Shown piece after piece: positions 22,147 through 33,343 of a stretch of DNA of 64,000 nt (position 1 is the first letter of the stretch; every line of letters starts with the position of its first letter). The notes beneath the pieces are model-generated. The model worked only from the letters and a program-made list of their open reading frames with translations. It was not told the origin of the DNA and did no database searches. Position numbers and translations under genes: made by a program. Location of the stretch: the NCBI GenBank assembly GCA_036873135.1, contig JAPTYO010000008.1, positions 37,890,819 to 37,954,818 on the forward strand, read 5' to 3'. Source of the stretch: Clarkia xantiana subsp. parviflora (lineage: Eukaryota > Streptophyta > Magnoliopsida > Myrtales > Onagraceae).

Positions 22147-22355
22147 TGATGGATATATGTCCAATTCGGGTTCGTATTTATATTTCAAGCCTCGTAAACA
22201 CGTCAAAAATCACATTACGGTTTAGAAAACGTCTCCTAAGGGTCAAAACGGTCCGGAAGCGCGGTACACGCGTCCGGGTTGCACGGCAATCCGGACCTCG
22301 CAGAATTACGCGATTACCGTTACGCGTAGAGAACTCGAGTTCGCGCATTGCCAAT
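22147..22355 (+). repeat. Tat-3 3' LTR, first part (interrupted by Tat-4)
   Basis: Starts TGATGGATAT and is homologous to the beginning of the 5' LTR (1933 on). It is cut after GCATTGCCAAT by the Tat-4 insertion and continues at 33344. Confidence 0.92.
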
Positions 22356-23100
22356 TGTTAGGTTCTAAGTTTCGGGTCAACGGGCGGTCGACCTAAACCT
22401 TATTCCTCACTGGTGAAACTGCGGGTTCGGTGCTCCTAAGTCCTGTCGTTCTGATCCGTGTCCTTCTGTCCTTCGCCTTCTCTTCTCCACGTGCCCTGCA
22501 AGAGGGGCAATATCAAGCACGGAGGGGGGGGTGGTGCTTGACGTACCCTCTCCGATGCCTAAGTCAGTACGATACTTTTAGAGAGATAAAGCTAGAGAGA
22601 TGTCAGAGCTAAATTGCATACTTAGCCAAGCTGTTCAAATGAATGGTGGAAAGGTTGTATTTATAGGCAACGGTGTCATTAAGGTGGCTTAATGACATTG
22701 TTAACCTTTAAACACAATTAATTAGCCCTTAATCTCGTAATTAAGACCTTAAAGCACGGAGAGGTTGGCGGAAACAAACTAAGTATCGGAGTCGGGAAAT
22801 GGTGCCGGGGCCCTTGGGGGGGGGGGGGGGGGGGGGGGGGAAAAATCCGACCCCCAACCCAACCCCTCCTAGGGGAGATAGGGTTGGCTGACCCGATCTC
22901 CCCTAGGGGAGGTCGGGTGTGGCCACCCGACCTCACCTAGGTGAGTCTGCCTCGGTCCGGACGAGTATTTTGGCCTCGTCCGTACCGTTGGCGTTTTCGC
23001 GGGGTGTTTGGGTCGAAGTTTCGATTTACAATCATTGACGGGGTGATCAAAATAAAATGATTCGGAAGTCAACGGGTTCAAATTGGGCGTATATCAATCA
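22356..23100 (-). repeat. Tat-4 3' LTR
   Basis: 745 bp. It pairs with 32215-33338. It contains the leader motif (complement at about 22515-22562) and a 25-base G run at 22816-22840, where the other LTR has GC-rich sequence. Confidence 0.88.
22816..22840 (+). repeat. G homopolymer (25 bases) in the Tat-4 3' LTR
   Basis: An uninterrupted G run between CCCTT and AAAAATCCGA. The paired LTR reads CTTGGGGCGGATGAAAAATC here. It may be real or an assembly artefact. Confidence 0.9.
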
Positions 23101-23610
23101 CATGCCCCCGAGTCAACCAATGGCCTGACCCTTGATTGACTCTATTTTAGGATGGTATGACACGCGCAATTTGAAGCCGGGATTTTACCTTTTATCGGAA
23201 TCCTTACTTACCCATGGATGTGTGTCTCTGACTCTGCCCCCTGTCTTATAAGATAGAGGGATTGCAAATGTTAGAATAGCACGGACACGTGTCCAAGCAC
23301 GTGTCCGTCTGAGATGGAAATAATAAATATATCCCCGTCAAGAGTGTATACTTGAAAAATATACGCTCACGTGGGGATGCAATATGAGTACAGCTAAACG
23401 GGTCCATGCTTCAATTTCATGCCGGGATAAGTCTACGTGGAGAAATTTTTTAATTTTGGTCTAAATTTTTTCTAAGTATGGGATACTTAAAAATAAACCC
23501 ATGGGATGTTAACTTGAGTGGAAATATGCCTAACCATAGTCTAAGGGGGTAAAGATGATAGTTTTCCTTTGACCCTTAGATCTCTTCTAATTTTAAATGG
23601 AGGGTTGTGA

Positions 23611-23655
23611 TTATGTCACTTTAAAAAACCCTACACCTTTTCAAATATATAGAGG
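23611..23655 (+). promoter_or_regulatory. Possible promoter of the Tat-4 antisense gene
   Basis: TTTAAAAAACCCTACACC followed by AAATATATAGAGGA. The AAAACCCTA part recalls TTATAAAACCCTAG before the antisense genes of Tat-1 and Tat-2. The distance to the first conserved coding sequence is longer here (about 1 kb), so the assignment is weak. Confidence 0.35.
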
Positions 23656-24564
23656 AGTAAAGAAATTACCTCACTTAGCCACCATTGTCATCTTTTCCTT
23701 TTTTCCTCACACTTGGAGACCAAGGGAGGAATTCTTGCACACCAAGGGAGAGGGGCCGGCCAAAATTCCGGTGGGGGACCAGGAATTCCAACCAGCACGG
23801 ACACGGTGGCACGGTTCTAGGGCGACGGCGGAAGCTCCCGGCGGCGCGGCGGAGGCGAGGCGATCCGACGGCTCTAGGCGGCGCAGACCAGGGCGGAGAC
23901 GGTGGTCGACGGCGAGGCTGTCCCTGACGACGGCAGCATCTGCTCCGGCGGGGTGGGCGAGAGCGAGGCGGCGCAGCTCCGGCGTGACCTGAGGCGACCT
24001 CCGGCGACGGCGGGGTCTGGTTTCCGGCGAGGGGCTGATTTCCAGCGATTTTCAAACTCGAATTCCGGACCCGTTTATCAAATCGGGTCAGGTTTTCCAA
24101 AGGTCCAATCTTTCCCTTTTGTTACCGCGTAAAATATCGATACTTGAATTGCCGATACTCGATTGCCGATGCTTGATTGAATATGTGATTGCCGTAGATA
24201 ACCGCCGATTTGGGAAAAAAAATTTGGCCGGTCGTCCGGAGATAGTGTTTTGTCCGTTTAGACTATTCTCGTTTGAATTTGACGTTGGGGCGCCATTTGT
24301 GTGTTGATTCCCGTTGGGGGGCGTAATCGTAATTTTACCCGGGAATTGATTTTCGGTTTGAGCAAAACTGTTCGATTTTATCGTTGGGGTGTCCTTGACG
24401 TGGGTTTGTTACCTTTGTTGGATGCCTTTGGATTTTTGTTTGTTGTTTGTCGGGTGCCGGGGTATGCTCGGTCTTTCCGGAAGTCTTCTTGTTTTGACAT
24501 CTGTCATGCCGTGGCAGGTAATGTATTCGTGGTGGTGTCCCCGTACACAAACTCTGCAAAAGCG

Positions 24565-27004
24565 TTACATCCTTCGAATGATGAGTAAGTTTCTCTTTCT
24601 TTCTATTCGCCGCATTGCTTTCTTTCCTTCCCTTAGTTTGGTGTCGAGTTCTGAGCTGTATGCTGAGCCGGGGTGTTAGTCGGAGCCTGATTCAAGCTTG
24701 GAATTTCTCACTGCCTTTGATTTAGGTCTCGCTGCTTTGTCGGAGAACTACCTGACTAGGTCTGACTATAACGAGCATGTTACTTTAGATGACATTTGCC
24801 CCTTAGATGAGCCTTTATATCCCTTCCTCCCTTCTTTGGGGAATGCCCGCCAGACAGTGACAGAGCCCCCCAGGGGGAAGGTTGTTGTTTATCCTTCCCA
24901 AATTCGGTTTGGATTGCGGCTGCCTTATTGCGATGATCTTGTAGAGTTGAGTAGGTTCTTTAGGATCTCCCCTGTGAACCTCGCCCCTAGTGCTATCCGT
25001 GTCTGGGTGGGCTTCCGGGTGTTATGCCACTGGTACTCCTGGAAGTATTCATTGGTCTTGTTCCGATGCTTCTATCGATTCCAGTATCAGAGGAAGGTAG
25101 GCTTCGCGAGTTTTGTGACTCGCCATCCATCCCTCAAAGATTCCTGATTTGCCGATTTCGGGTTGAGCGGGGTTGAGTGGGATACTTCTCTTCGTTTCGT
25201 GGCCCGGAGCGATAATTCGGCGAGCCACTGGGCCAAACATTATTTCTTCATTACGGATCGATATGTTACCTGGCCGGTTTTGAATGAGGATCGGTCCGAC
25301 GGCTGGCCTTCCTTTGGGGAGTTCTCTTCTGTGGACTTAGAGACTATGAAGATCATCTATGAGAGCAACAGGACCCAGTCATACTGCCCCGTGTCCTTGG
25401 TGACCAAGACAGATCTTTATGAGGCAGGGATTAGTTTGACTCCTGACTCCGGGGGTTCGGTATGTTACTTAGTCTTCTCATCTACATTTACTTTCTGCTC
25501 TTCCCTTGTAGGTTGGTTTCACGGGAAAACGTATAACGTGCAGGCAGCTCCGGTCGATCTGAGCAAGAGGAGGGCTCCCTCCAGCTCTACTCCAAAGAAG
25601 TGCCCTATGCTTGGGAAGACTGCTGGGGCCTCTGGTATGCTTCCTTCTCTTTTCCTCTTATGGTATACTTGTGTTTTTTCTTACGCTATTTTCCTTGTAA
25701 TGTTAGGACACTCTCCTTTGGTGACTGAGAGAGTTGTCTTTGTGGGCAAGGGCTCTGGACCTTCTAAGTCCAAGTCGCGGAGGTCCGACTCTGAGGCCGG
25801 GGCCTCGGCTGTCAAGAAGAAGAAGGCTGCAGATCCTCCTCCCCCGGGTTCGTCCCCCGACCCTGTCTCGCGACAAAGAGATAGTGCTCGAAGAGGCGCC
25901 TTCCCGAGCTGATAAAGGGAAGCGACCTGTTGGTGATGGTGGAGTGGTCACTGGTTCTCCATCCCCTGCCCCCCAGCCGAGGGCACGGTCGTCAGGTTCG
26001 ATCTTCTCCATGTCACTGATGCTTCTATGTTTGTATTTTTCTTTATCTTCCTTTGTTTGTATAGGTGGGCCTCCGGCTTTGAGTCGGAAGGATTTTATGC
26101 GTCTTACTGACGAGGATATCGTAGGGTCTGAGTGGACTCCTTTTGCCGGGTTGAAGGAGTTCCACCTTGATAGCGGATCTTCGTTGCGCACTCCGGAGGT
26201 TGGTATCCGTGTGCTTCGCGGTGCCATCCCTCCTGGTGATCGTGTTGCTCAGCCTAAGTCTCCTAGGGAGACCCGGCGTTTCGTTCAGGGTGTACTATCC
26301 CGTTATGTGCCTGTGAGTGGTGTCTCACTTACCCTTTTTACTTTCATGTGGTTGCTTTTCCAGTTACTCATCTCTTGTTAAATTTCCAGGGTATGTCTGA
26401 CATGGTGAACATGTCGTCCCTTGTTCTTGAGCTATCCGATGAGAAGAAGGCTCTTGAAGATAACCAGGTATCCCTGAAGACGGACCTTGCCACTGCCACT
26501 GAGAAGGCACGCCTGTCCGATCTGAAGATGCAGGAGCTCAGGGACCAAGTGTCTTTACTTGAGACTACCGTAGGTAGCTTACGCCGTGAGGCTGAGGTCG
26601 CATCTTCACTCCATTCTGAGGAGTTGAGGAAACTCGAGGCAAGGTGCCAGGCAGAGGAGAGGGTTGTTGCAGTGTCTGAGTACAAGGCTTCCTCTGCCTT
26701 TACTGCTGATTACAGTGTGCGGCTTACTCAGGAGATGAACCAGTTTGGCGAGTATCTTGTTGACCATATTTTTCGTATTGATCCTCAGTTTCCGGTTGGC
26801 GATCTGGGTGATTTTGGACCGTACGCTACTGGTTACATGGCTGTCCTTAGGGGTCAGGCTGCTGTAGCTGACGAGCCTGCCCCTGCACAGGTGGATGCTA
26901 CGCCTGTGGATATTGACACTTCAGACTCTTCCTCCTCTTCCTCTATCTCTGCTGGTGGTTCGTCCTCAGGGGGTCAGGGGGACTCCCCCGAGGGCTCTGG
27001 TTGA
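24565..27004 (+). pseudogene. Tat-4 antisense gene (Transposase_28-type aORF), multi-exon, decayed
   Basis: The protein core at 24698-25465 aligns with exon 2 of the Tat-1 and Tat-2 antisense genes: PSQIRFGLRLPYCDDLVELSRFF, APSAIRVWVGFRVLCHW and KHYFFITDRYVTWPVL. An in-frame TGA interrupts it at 25145-25147. Intron-like segments with GT and AG ends follow: GTATGTTAC to CTTGTAG (about 25460-25512), GTATGCTTC to AATGTTAG (about 25636-25708), and segments ending TTTGTATAG (26064) and ATTTCCAG (26389). A basic segment (SKSKSRRSDSE) comes next, a frame change lies near 25850-25890, and the last exon (26390-27004) is a coiled coil with an Asp/Ser-rich tail. Exon 1 and the start codon are not certain. 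It is probably not functional as it stands. It is convergent with nothing, because no gag-pol remains. Confidence 0.72.
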
Positions 27005-27199
27005 TGTATTGACATCTTTCTATCTTTGTATATACGACCATACTCTTCCTCCCCTTTGATGGGTTGAGTATGTTTTGGGATTGCTGTAGGTTGTGTTGCT
27101 TTCCTTTTTCGTATTGTGTTGTTGGCAGTGTGGATCACTTGCCTTTTGATGGGTACTTCGTATGCGTTTGTATGTATTCCTTTGATCATGGACTCTTCC

Positions 27200-27300
27200 T
27201 TTGGTGTGTTTTCCTTTACTTCTCCTTCTTTTGTGTTTTCCTTTACTTCTCCTTCTTTTGTGTTTTCCTTCGCTTATCCTTCTTTTGTGTTTTCCTTCAT
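27200..27300 (+). repeat. Short tandem repeat 'TTTTGTGTTTTCCTTTACTT' (about 27 bp)
   Basis: About four pyrimidine-rich units downstream of the antisense gene. A reduced version is at about 30520-30560 in copy B. Confidence 0.7.
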
Positions 27301-28689
27301 GTCATACCTGCCATCTCATCAAGGAAAAAATATTATGTGTTCTCTATATAACTTTACTTTGCCATTATTTTCTCGTGGGATCCTTCTTAGTATGGTGCAA
27401 TGATCTCTTCTGATACCCTTTAAATGGTGTGTATGATACTGTTAGACCAAAGATACGCTCTTCTGATACCCTTTACATGCCCCCGAGTCAACCAATGGCC
27501 TGACCCTTGATTGACTCTATTTTAGGATGGTATGACACGCGCAATTTGAAGCCGGGATTTTACCTTTTGTCAGAATCCTTACTTACCCATGAGTGTGTGT
27601 CTCTGACTCTGCCCCCTGTCTTATAAGATAGAGAGATTGCAAACGTCAGAATAGCACGGGCACGTGTCCAAGCACGTGTCCAAGCACGTGTCCGTCTGAG
27701 ATGGAAATAATAAATCTAATAACGTCACGGGTGTATACTCAGAAAATATACGCTCGTGTGGGGATGCAACATGAATACAGCTAAACGAGTCCATGCTTCA
27801 ATTTCATGCCGGGGTAAGTCTAAGTGGAGAAAAATTTTAATTTTGGTCCAAAATTTTTCTAAGTATAGGATACTTAAAAAACATGCCTATAGGATATTGC
27901 CTTGAGTGAACATGGATGTATCATGAACATGAAAATGTGTACTAGCATACATGCAAGTAGGAAGACAAGTATGGGAGTAGGTGTAGACATGCTGCGGTTG
28001 TAGTCATGAATGTATGCATGGATACATGGCGGCCACGTGCATGGACGTCTAAATGTTTGAACACACAAGAATGCGCACGTGGGCATGCATGTGAGTGCAA
28101 GCGTAAACATGTATGTGTGTATGGATGGGTTGTGAGTATAAGCATGAGTGATGGCATTGGTGTACCTGTAGATGTTAATCATGAATATGAGCATAAGTGC
28201 AAGGGTGAGAGCATAGACCTCTCCTTTACTTGAGGGTGGGAATTCTGCCACTCAATGGGACACAACGTTCCGCCTCCCTCGTACTAGCGCGAGCATTGTC
28301 CTTTAACCTTGACCTTCGGCATGTGTAACATTTTTCCTTCATTCGTTGGAGCGTGTGTATAGCTCTTGACCTTTACCCTGCAATTTGTTCCCCATAAAAG
28401 TGAGGGTGAAAATGCTTACAAGCTTTCTTCTTACCCGCCGTGAGCGAAGGGGTTTATTGACATGTGTTAAGGGTTGACCCTTCCTTCGGATGTGTTGGAG
28501 CGTTGCTCCATTTGGGGAAGCTAAAAGTTCGCCCTCTTTGTGACGCTCTGGGATTTGTTCCCTTGGATAGGTCTCTTGGGTTGTGGTTTTACTTCTGTAA
28601 CTTGATTGATGTTAAGGTTGCCCCCGTAGTAGGCGTATCTCGCCCCTCCATGAGTAAGGGTCGATCTTTGCGTTGGTCGCTCGTATAGA

Positions 28690-29480
28690 TGACTCACTTC
28701 TGGGAAGCTTTCTTCTTCAGACAGGGAGACCTTGAAGATCGTTTTCCAAGGTAGTCGGACCAAATCTGACTGTCCTGTGTCTTGGGTGTCCGAGGTGGAC
28801 TCGTATGAGGCGGGGACTTGTATGACCCCTTGTAGGTTGATTTCATGGAGAAACGTATAAGGTGTAGGCAAAGCGTTCCGAACGTACCATTGAATCGAAT
28901 GAGAAGGAATAACCCTCTAGTTCTGCTTATCAGGCCAAGAAATCTTCTAAGTCAGGGAAGGCTGCTAATGCTTCCAGTATGTTCTCATTCCATTCTCTTT
29001 TCTTTGTGATATACTTATGATTGTTCTCATGTTGCTTCCTTCTTGTTGTTAGAGCGTTCTCCCCTGGTTACAGAATGGGTTCTTGCGGTGGGCGAGAGTT
29101 CAAGTCAATCTAAATTCAAGGCGCGGAAACCTGACTCTGAGGTCGGGCCCTCGGCTGCCAAGGAGAAGGAAACCGCGAGAGGCTCTCCTTCAAGTGCCCC
29201 CTTGCTGACTCCCTCTCATGATAAGGAGGTAGTGGTTGAAGAGGCGCCCTCTTTGCTTGACAAAGGGAAACAACCTGTGGCTGGCGATGGGGTGATTATA
29301 GGTCTTGATGTCTCTTCTCTATCCTCTGCCCCCCAGCCGAGGGGCCGAGTCTCAGGTTCATTTCATCTTCATGTAGATTTGACGACTTTTGAAGGTGTCT
29401 TTGGCTTATGGGTCATGTTATTAACCCCTGCGTTGAAGATTTTTCTTTTGGTGATGGGTGTGATCATCGCCTTTCATTGA
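28690..29480 (+). pseudogene. Second, decayed copy of the Tat-4 antisense gene
   Basis: The segment at 28720-28870 matches copy A around the end of its core exon ('GGTTGATTTCATGGAGAAACG' here versus 'GGTTGGTTTCACGGGAAAACG'). The exon at 29052-29360 encodes RSPLVTEWVLAVGESSSQSK and EEAPSLLDKGKQPVAGDG, parallel to HSPLVTERVVFVGKGSGPSK and EEAPSRADKGKRPVGDG of copy A. The core domain and the coiled-coil exon are missing or unrecognisable. Confidence 0.65.
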
Positions 29481-29869
29481 GGTTCCTTTCTCTTGCCATG
29501 GCTCTGATTAATATAGCAAATTCTTGCTTGGGAGTTTGGTGGAGACTGCTCTTGAGTTAGCCTCTACTAGTATCGTGGTTGTGATCGTTGTGGGGATCGT
29601 TTTTATATGCCCCCAATAGTGCTTGTCGTGATTCTTTGCTTTATGGTTGATTTTATGAGATATGGAGGTTGTCTTCATAATGAGGACGTCTCCTACCTAG
29701 TATCACCCAGTGGGTTGAAATATAAGTGCCTACCTTTGATGAGCGTATGAAGTGTGTTGTTTTTCCCTTTTTTCTTGAACCTTCTCCTAGGGCTAGGCGT
29801 AGCCTTTTGATGTTCGTGGTCGGGATGGTGTCTTTACAATGTATGTCTTTGACAGATGTTTTATGATGT

Positions 29870-30060
29870 GCTGCCATGATAATCACTTCGAGGTATGTGG
29901 ACATGATAGGCACTTCATGATGTGTGGGAGTGATAGCCCTTCTGTAGTGTGTGGACATGATAGCCACTTCAGGGTATGTGGACATGATAGCCACTTCAAG
30001 GTATGTGGACATGATAGCCACTTCAAGGTATGTGGACATGATAGCCACATCACGATGTAT
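29870..30060 (+). repeat. About 26-bp tandem repeat in Tat-4
   Basis: Seven or eight copies of GTATGTGGACATGATAGCCAC with variation. Confidence 0.85.
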
Positions 30061-30689
30061 GGAGTTGTGCTTTAGTATTCTTTTCTCATTGGAGAGCCTT
30101 CATTGCTATAGTTGCCTTTTGTTTAGGCTATGTTTGTTGGGTTAGATCTTGATGTTTCGTCTTGCCCGATGTTGTATCCTTCATGCTTTTTAGATGTCTC
30201 CTTCATGAGTTGTGCTTGACGATATTCAAGTCTGATACGAGCATAGGTCACACGAGGGCGACATGCAAGACAATAACATTTGTCGGAGGTTGATTTGTGC
30301 GGCTTGTAAGGCAATTCTCTTCTTGATGGGTCGAGTTTATTTTGAGAGCCTTGAACTTTGGATTTCATGTCTTTGCTATCCTTCTTGGTGGTGTTGGGTT
30401 CCTTTGAGATACTTCTCTTGACTTGTGATATGGATGGTAAGATAACTCGTTACTTTTCATGATAACCTCTTGTGCTTCTGCATATTATCCTTTGGTCATG
30501 GACTTCTCCTTTGTATATGCTTTCCTTTCCTTATCTTTCTTTTGTGTTTTCCTTCACATCATACCTGCTATCTCATCAAGAACAAACATTATGTGTTCTT
30601 CATACAACTTTGCTTTGCCATTATTTTCTCATGGAATCCTTCTTAGTATGGTACAATGACCTCTTCTGATACCCTTTAAATGGTATATA

Positions 30690-31460
30690 TGGTACTGTTA
30701 GACCAAAGATACGCTCTTGGTGGGCGTCGAATCTGTTCACGAGACAGGCTCTCGGAGGGCACTTAACGTTTCACAGGATAGGCTCCCGGAGGGCACAAGT
30801 GTTAGACCAAAGATACGCTCCTGGTGGGAGTCAAAATCTCTTCACGAGACAGGCTCTCGGAGGGCACTTAACGTTTCGCAGGATAGGCTCCCGGAGGGCA
30901 CAAGTTAGACCAAAGATACGCTCCTGGTGGGCGTCGAATCTGGTAGTTTGAAATCTACCTCAAGATACGCTCTTGGGGGCGTCGATTCTGGTAGTTTGAA
31001 ATCTACCTCAAGCTACGCTCTTGGGGGCGTCGATTCTGGTAGTTTGAAATCTACCTCAAGATACGCTCTTGGGGGCATCGAATCTGGTAGTTTGAAATCT
31101 ACCTCAAGATACGCTCTTGGGGGCGTCGAAGGTCGTAGTTTTTAGAAACCACTCTCAAGATACGCTCTTGGGGGCGTCGAAGTTCGTAGTTTTTGGAAAC
31201 CACTCTCAAGATACGCTCTTGGGGGCGTCGAAGGTCGTAGTTTTTGGAAACCACTCTCAAGATACGCTCTTGGGGGCGTCGAAGGTCGTAGTATGAAAAC
31301 TACTCTCAAGATACGCTCTTGGGGGCGTCGAGGGTCGTAGTATGAAAACTACTCTCAAGATACGCTCTTGGGGGCGTCGAGGGTCGTAGTATGAGAACTA
31401 CTCTCAAGATACGCTCTTGGGGGCGTCGAATCTGTTCGCGGGATAGGCTCCCGGAGGGCT
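30690..31460 (+). repeat. Large tandem array near the 5' LTR of Tat-4
   Basis: It starts with about two units of roughly 105 bp ('TTAGACCAAAGATACGCTCC' to 'GGAGGGCACAAG'). It then has about ten units of roughly 50-60 bp with the core CTCAAGATACGCTCTTGGGG and a variable part (TAGTTTGAAATCTAC, TAGTTTTTGGAAACCA, TAGTATGAAAACTA). The core contains the inverted pair CTCAAGA/TCTTGGG. Confidence 0.88.
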
Positions 31461-32214
31461 CAGAATATAACTTTACCTTATGTCACTCCCCATGTAGGGT
31501 GTGTCTTTGATACTCCTTTTAGATCTTTACTTGAGTTTTCTTTCCATGATATTGCATTTTACCACACTTTTTCTTCAATGTGGGAGATCACCTTTCGATG
31601 GCGATGTTTGTGTGTTGCCAACTTAGGACGAGTTCGTGCAGGGAGTTGAGGATGTTTTCCTCTTATGTGACCTCTTCTAGGAGAAGTAGTATTGCATGTT
31701 CTTGTGATCTTCTGCCTCTAATCTCTTCTTTTACACTTAGGTGGACTACCAAGCACTTATTCGTTTGGTGCCCCCCAAGTTGCTTGGTGGTCATACCGCC
31801 TTTCATATTTGGCCATTGAAGGCCCCTCGTTCATTTTCCTTGTTGGGTACCCCTTATTCTTGGGGCTCCCTTGTCTGCTTGTTTGAATGCGATGAGTGTC
31901 CCTTGTAGGATTTACTCTTTCTCATGCTTGCTTGTTTCAGTCATAGGCATGGTTTGGATAATGCCTTTGTCAGATGTATCTTTAGAGGTTGGGTGGAGAG
32001 CTTTTGCTTTGGGTGGGTGGGGATGAATTTCATTCTCTTGATAACTAGGATGTGACAATTTTTGTATCCTAGGGGTGCTTGTAAATTCTTTCTCCCCCTT
32101 CCTTGTGTTTTTTAGAAAAAAACACTTTTGCGGTGATGATAGAGCAGGAGTAACGTATCCTGTAAGGGATTGTATTTAGGTTGAAAAGCTTTCTCATAGA
32201 ATGGTGTCTTGAGT
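31461..32214 (-). other. Tat-4 interior next to the 5' LTR; no gene seen
   Basis: Ordinary-looking sequence with no recognisable frame on either strand. On the minus strand the bases after the LTR (ACTCAAGACACCATTC) do not resemble the PBS of the other Tat elements. Confidence 0.5.
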
Positions 32215-33338
32215 TGTTAATCTCGAAGGTGTGTTTCAGACTAGTCAATCTGATCCATGCTTCTAAGCCTTGTCGTCCTGATCCGTATCTTTCTGTCATT
32301 TGCCTTCTCTTCTCCTCGTGCCCTGCAGGAGGGGCAATACCAAGCACGGAGGGGGGGGGGGTGCTTGATGTACCCTCTCCGATGCCTAAGTCAGTACGAT
32401 ACTTTTAGAGAGATAAAGCTAGTGAGATGTCAGAGCTAAATTGTCCACTTAGCCAAGATGTTCCAATGAAAGGTGGAGGAGTGGTATTTATAGGCAATGG
32501 TGTCATTAAGGTGGCTTAATGACGTCGTTAACCTTTAAACACATTTAGTTAACATGTAATTGCACGATTAGAACTTTAAAGCATGGAGAGGTGTGTAAAA
32601 TATTCAAAGTGCGGGAGTCGGGAAACGGTGCCGGGGCCCTTGGGGCGGATGAAAAATCCGACCCCTAAGGGCAGGGACCGGGTGCTGGAACCTTCGGGTC
32701 GGGTCGAGAATCCGACCCCGAGGACTTGGAGTCGGGCAAATGGGCCCGGTCAAACTCGAGTTTGACCGGGCGGGGGAGGTCTCCCAGTCAAACTGGGTTT
32801 GACCGGGAGCCCCCCCCCCCCTTTCCTCCCGATCTCTCAGTAGAGAGATCGGGTGGGGGCCCCCGATCTCTCAGCTGAGAGATCGGGTGGGAGAGGCCTC
32901 CCAGTCAAACTGGTTTGACTGGGAGTCTCTCCCTCCTCCCGATCTCTCAGCTGAGAGATCGGGAGGGGGCCACCTCCCAATCTCTCTTACGAAAGATTGG
33001 GAGGGCTTCCCCCCGGTCAAACTAAGGTTTGACCGGGTGCACCCACCCAGTCAAACCTTGGTTTGACCGGGTGCACCCACCCAGTCAAACCTTGGTTTGA
33101 CCGGGTGCTCCCACCCAGTCAAACCATGGTTTGACCGGGTGCACCCACCCGGTCAAACCATGGTTTGACCGGGTCGGAAAATTCGGAAGTTTGGGCCGGC
33201 GCGTTTTTTCTGGTTCGGACCGTTTCTTTTTGTGGGTAACATACTTTGGCCAAAAGTTTCGATTTATAATCATTAACGGGGTGATAAAAATAAAACGATT
33301 CGGAAGTCAACGGGTTCAAATTGGGCGTATATCCATCA
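32215..33338 (-). repeat. Tat-4 5' LTR, enlarged by a palindrome array
   Basis: 1124 bp against 745 bp for the partner. On the minus strand it starts TGATGGATATACGCCC. A TATA box is the complement of TATTTATAGG at about 32489, and the leader motif and hairpin are at about 32341-32390. The boundary at 32215 (TGTTAA) is by position only, because the last 60 bp diverge from the partner LTR. Confidence 0.8.
32740..33175 (-). repeat. Array of short perfect palindromes in the Tat-4 5' LTR
   Basis: About a dozen hairpin units in a row, of two types: GGTCAAAC-centre-GTTTGACC (for example AACCATGGTT and AACTCGAGTT centres) and CCCGATCTCTCAG-CTGAGAGATCGGG. Spacers are GC-rich (GGGTGCACCCACCC). The partner LTR has only a few such units plus the G run. 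Confidence 0.88.
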
Positions 33339-33343
33339 CCAAT

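Larger units (their letters stand above)
23101..27475 (-). repeat. Tat-4 internal duplication, copy A
   Basis: Begins CATGCCCCCGAGTCAACC at the LTR junction. About 420 bp at its left end match 27476-27900 closely, and its right part (about 27150-27450) matches 30460-30700. Copy A holds the better preserved antisense gene. Confidence 0.75.
27476..30715 (-). repeat. Tat-4 internal duplication, copy B
   Basis: Begins with the same CATGCCCCCGAGTCAACC as copy A, so it includes a second polypurine tract on the minus strand but no LTR next to it. It holds a more decayed copy of the antisense gene and ends in the tandem array at 30690. Confidence 0.72.
22356..33338 (-). mobile_element. Tat-4: Tat-type LTR element carrying only an antisense gene, minus orientation
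   Basis: An 11-kb element inserted into the 3' LTR of Tat-3 with TSD CCAAT (22351-22355 and 33339-33343). The orientation is minus. On that strand the LTR starts TGATGGATATACGCCC, a TATA box and the GCATCGGAGAGGG leader motif occur in the usual order, and the tract GTTGACTCGGGGGCATG abuts the LTR at 23100. The interior has no gag or pol on either strand. It carries the gene on the + strand at about 24565-27004, which is antisense to the element, and a second decayed copy from an internal duplication. No clear PBS is seen next to 32214, so the element is probably defective or the junction has been rearranged. Confidence 0.85.

Noticed and set aside
23597..24132. GC-rich frames (23597-23992 and 23675-24100) as a host gene exon
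   Set aside because: Arg/Ala/Gly-rich in all frames on both strands, as expected from GC-rich untranslated sequence before the Tat-4 antisense gene. No recognisable domain.
30690..31460. CRISPR-like array of regular repeats with variable spacers
   Set aside because: The variable parts are similar to each other, the unit lengths change, the context is a plant retrotransposon, and no cas-like gene is near. It is a tandem satellite-type array.
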